A stretch of 64,000 bases of DNA from Lysobacteraceae bacterium SCN 69-320 (lineage in GTDB: Bacteria; Pseudomonadota; Gammaproteobacteria; Xanthomonadales; Rhodanobacteraceae). Numbering within the stretch: position 1 is the stretch's first letter; each line of letters opens with the position of its first letter. Shown here in pieces: positions 61,644 through 64,000 of the stretch. The DNA is taken from positions 310,001-374,000 of the forward strand of contig MEFP01000030.1 of the NCBI GenBank assembly GCA_001725155.1. Direction: 5' to 3'. The notes beneath the pieces were generated by a model that ran no database searches, was not told the origin of the DNA, and worked only from the letters and a program-made list of their open reading frames with translations. The translations under genes and the position numbers were made by a program.

Positions 61644-63026
61644 CTAATCCTCGCGCGAACTGGCCTTCACATCGACACCCAGATCGCGCAGCTTGCGATA
61701 CAGGTGCGTGCGTTCCATGCCGACGAGCTTGGCGAGCTTGCCCACGCTGCCGCCGGTTTCCTGCAGCTGGCGCAGCAGATAGACGCGCTCGAACTGCTCG
61801 CGCGCCTCGCGCAGGGACAGACCGTAGTCGATGTCGAACCCGTCGCTGCGCGCGGTGCGCGGCGGCGGCGTGCTGCCGCTGAGCGCCTGCTCGACCTCGG
61901 TCAGCTCGACTTCGGGCGCCGCGCCGAGGATCAGCAGGCGCTGCACGAGGTTGCGCAGCTCGCGCAGGTTGCCCGGCCAGGTGTAGTTGCGCAGACGGTT
62001 CTGCACCGCGACCGGGAAGATGCGGTACGGCAGCTTGTCGCGGTTGGAGAAAAAGTCCGCGTAGTACTGCAGCAGCTCCGGCACGTCCTCGACGCGCTCG
62101 CGCAGTGCCGGCACGGCCAGCGGCACGACCTTGAGCTGATAGTAGAGCTCCTCGCGGAAGCGTCCGGCGGCGACGAGGGCGTCGAGATCCTGCGCCGTCG
62201 CGGCGATCACGCGCAGGTCCAGCACGACCGGTTCGCGGCCGCCGCAGCGGATCAGCGCGCGGCGCTCCAGGGTCGAGGACAGGCGCAGCTGCAGCTCGGG
62301 ATCGAGTTCGGCGACTTCGTCCAGATACAAGGTGCCGCCGTTGGCCTGTTCGAGCAGGCCCAGCTGCACGGTTCCACCGTCCTCGGCGCCGAACAGGGTC
62401 TGCGCGGCGTGGTCGCGCGCGATCGAACCCGGCGCGACCGTGACGAACGGGCCGCTGCGCCGTGCGCTTTTCTCGTGCAGCCAGCGCGCCAGCGACTCCT
62501 TGCCGCTGCCGGCCTCGCCGCTGAGCAGCAGCCAGGTATCGTGGCCGGCAATGCGTTCGAGCTGGCCGCGCAGCGCCTGCATCACGCGCGAGGAGCCGAC
62601 CGGCTCCAGCGGCACCGGCACCTGACGCTTGAGACCTTCGTTCTCGCGCCGCAGCCGGCTCGCTTCGAGCGCGCGCTCCACGGTCAGCAGCAGCTTGGCC
62701 AGGGACAGCGGCTTCTCGACGAAGTCGTAGGCGCCCAGGCGCGTCGCCTCGACGGCGGTCTCCACCGTGCCGTGTCCCGAAATCATGATGACCGGACAGC
62801 CGAGTCCGCCGCGTTCGGACCATTCGCGCAGCAGGCTGATGCCGTCGGTGTCGGGCATCCAGATGTCGAGCAGGATCGCGTCGGGACGGATCTGGCGGCG
62901 CAGCTCGCGCGCGGCCGCGGCGTTCTCGGCGACGCTGACCTGGTAGCCCTCGTCCTGCAGGATCTCCTGCACGAGACTGCGGATATCGGGTTCGTCGTCG
63001 ACGACGAGGATGTGTCCGGAAGCCAT
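61644..63026 (-). CDS. NtrX-like response regulator lacking the GAFTGA loop
   Basis: A 460-aa protein starting MASGHILVVDDEPDIRSLV. The receiver domain has the phospho-site LLDIWMPDTDG and DFVEKPLS. The central AAA domain has Walker A LSGEAGSGKES and Walker B TLYLDEVAEL, but the stretch after TLFGAEDG reads GTVQLGLLEQ where sigma-54 activators have GAFTGA, so contact with sigma-54 is probably lost. A Fis-type HTH closes the chain (SVGKLAKLVGMERTHLYRKL). It is the first gene of a four-gene signalling unit and has no NtrY sensor beside it in this window. Confidence 0.9.
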   Translation of the reverse strand: MASGHILVVDDEPDIRSLVQEILQDEGYQVSVAENAAAARELRRQIRPDAILLDIWMPDTDGISLLREWSERGGLGCPVIMISGHGTVETAVEATRLGAYDFVEKPLSLAKLLLTVERALEASRLRRENEGLKRQVPVPLEPVGSSRVMQALRGQLERIAGHDTWLLLSGEAGSGKESLARWLHEKSARRSGPFVTVAPGSIARDHAAQTLFGAEDGGTVQLGLLEQANGGTLYLDEVAELDPELQLRLSSTLERRALIRCGGREPVVLDLRVIAATAQDLDALVAAGRFREELYYQLKVVPLAVPALRERVEDVPELLQYYADFFSNRDKLPYRIFPVAVQNRLRNYTWPGNLRELRNLVQRLLILGAAPEVELTEVEQALSGSTPPPRTARSDGFDIDYGLSLREAREQFERVYLLRQLQETGGSVGKLAKLVGMERTHLYRKLRDLGVDVKASSRED

Positions 63027-63250
63027 GCCCGCCCCTGTGGCGAAAAAACGACGGTGCAGCATAACGCCTTCGCCCCCGCCGTTGCCATGCGCCCGCGGCC
63101 GCGATCGGCATGCGGCTGCGCAGCATTGACGCCGTCGATCGAAACCATCACATCGGTTGATTGGTATACAAGCGCGCGCCGTACCATGCTCGCCAGGCCG
63201 CTTCGCCGCGGCGTCAGGGGACATCGCTCAGTCCAATCCTGGGAGGCTTC
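63027..63250. promoter_or_regulatory. Divergent promoter region
   Basis: This 224-bp gap separates the NtrX-like gene from the cytochrome gene. An AT-leaning spot at about 63145-63170 (CATCGGTTGATTGGTATAC) contains TTGATT and TATACA-like boxes and may serve the plus-strand gene, which has GGGAGG before its start. Confidence 0.35.
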
Positions 63251-64000
63251 ATGAACAGGTCCATGCAATTTCCCGCGCTGGCCAGTCTGGCGCTGCTGTG
63301 CACGCTCGGCGCCGCCGATGCGGCAGAACCGGCCAGACCCACGAGCTACACGAACGTCGTCGAGGAAGACTTCGGCACCGTCATGGCGCGCATGAAAGGC
63401 CAGAAGGCACACATCGAACAACGCCAGGCCGCGCTGCTCAAGGAACGTTACGACCTCGCCGACCGGCCCGCGGCCGGCGTGACCATGTCGCGCGGCAAGG
63501 CCGTGCAGGACGGCGTGCGCGTGAAGCTCAGGAGCGGCCAGAGCTGGGAGGCGCTCGCCGCCATGACGCCCGAGGAAATCAAGGCTCGGGACCTCTGGCC
63601 GGCCGGCTTCTATCCGCTGCCGCATCCGAACCATGCCGAAGGCGGCATGGTGTTTCCGAAATTCCAGATCGACGAAGTCAACCAGCAGGCGCGCCGCGAC
63701 CTCACGCGCTTCGATCTGGACTTCGACCTGCCCGATCATCTGCTGCCGGAATTTCCGGCGCCGATCTACCTGACCACGCGGCCGGATCTCGGCGACGTGT
63801 CGAAGGGCAGGCTCGTCACGTCCGACAACTACTACGAGCTGTTCAACGGCGTGCTCAATCCCAAGCAGCTCGAGGGACTGCGCCTGCTCGTCGTGCCGTT
63901 CCCGCAGCAGCAGTTCAACCTGACCGCGGACCGGCGCTCGGAACGACCCAGCCTCGGCGTAGCCTGCTTCGACTGCCACGCGAACGGCCACACCAATGCG
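63251..64000 (+). CDS. Exported c-type cytochrome family protein (3' end outside window)
   Basis: The ATG follows TGGGAGGCTTC. The first 25 residues (MNRSMQFPALASLALLCTLG then ADAAEP) are a signal peptide. The visible 250 residues are soluble and include FPKFQIDEVNQQARRDL and FDLPDHLLPEFPAPIYL. Near the right edge is VACFDCHANGH, a CxxCH heme c site, with more sequence to come. Proteins of this kind are often labelled cytochrome B6 but are periplasmic multi-domain c-type cytochromes. The full heme count cannot be seen. Confidence 0.88.
   Translation, partial: MNRSMQFPALASLALLCTLGAADAAEPARPTSYTNVVEEDFGTVMARMKGQKAHIEQRQAALLKERYDLADRPAAGVTMSRGKAVQDGVRVKLRSGQSWEALAAMTPEEIKARDLWPAGFYPLPHPNHAEGGMVFPKFQIDEVNQQARRDLTRFDLDFDLPDHLLPEFPAPIYLTTRPDLGDVSKGRLVTSDNYYELFNGVLNPKQLEGLRLLVVPFPQQQFNLTADRRSERPSLGVACFDCHANGHTNA

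Overview
The window is very GC-rich and densely coding, with third codon positions almost all G or C. The conserved genes point to a gammaproteobacterium of the Xanthomonadales/Lysobacterales, probably near Rhodanobacteraceae (Dokdonella or Rudaea-like): a proteobacterial RpoD, LpxL-type and PlsC-type acyltransferases, Dtd, a DUF2058 protein, a YgjP-like metallohydrolase, an IPTL-like C-terminal sorting tail, and many eukaryote-like Ser/Thr kinases with TPRs. This placement is inference from gene content only.

Layout. 0-7 kb: end of a GGDEF protein, a dipeptidase-MerR pair, and a membrane-anchored ClpB-like ATPase whose C-terminus looks like a peptide chain release factor 2 without its GGQ domain. 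7-14 kb: a secreted M12B-like metalloprotease with PPC and P domains, then a GMC dehydrogenase operon (heme lipoprotein, small subunit, GMC subunit). 13.8-18.2 kb: a gene-poor stretch with two paralogous phage-repressor-like HTH regulators, a small winged-helix protein and a small exported protein; it also carries one copy of a dispersed repeat. 18.3-26.2 kb: a ubiquitin-like MoaD/ThiS protein next to a BNR-repeat protein, a BenE transporter, an ArsR-SRPBCC pair and a YtcJ-type amidohydrolase. 26.2-35.2 kb: a DUF4062-TPR-membrane protein divergent from a secreted protein across a 7-bp tandem repeat, a Ser/Thr kinase with TPRs, and a set of envelope proteins including a DUF2608 HAD lipoprotein. 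35.3-41.5 kb: a three-gene operon (DUF6361, phospholipase D-like nuclease, SNF2-like helicase) that looks like an anti-phage system of the Azaca type. 42-50.2 kb: housekeeping genes (DUF2058, YgjP, a CAU tRNA, a DUF72 gene broken by one stop codon, plsC, rpoD, dtd, lpxL-like). 50.3-56.2 kb: a MoxR-vWA-beta-propeller ternary system of four overlapping genes. 56.3-57.7 kb: two envelope proteins, one with an IPTL-like tail. 57.8-63.0 kb: a regulatory operon read leftwards, in the order NtrX-like regulator lacking GAFTGA, Ser/Thr kinase with TPRs, histidine kinase, LuxR-type response regulator. The right edge holds the start of an exported c-type cytochrome.

The strongest candidates for something new are the ClpB/release-factor fusion, the MoxR-vWA-propeller system with its degenerate vWA metal site, the DUF6361/PLD/helicase operon, the isolated DUF4062 protein beside a variable-length repeat, and a three-copy dispersed repeat in which one copy has its core inverted relative to its flanking arm. 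No CRISPR array, rRNA or intact insertion sequence was seen.
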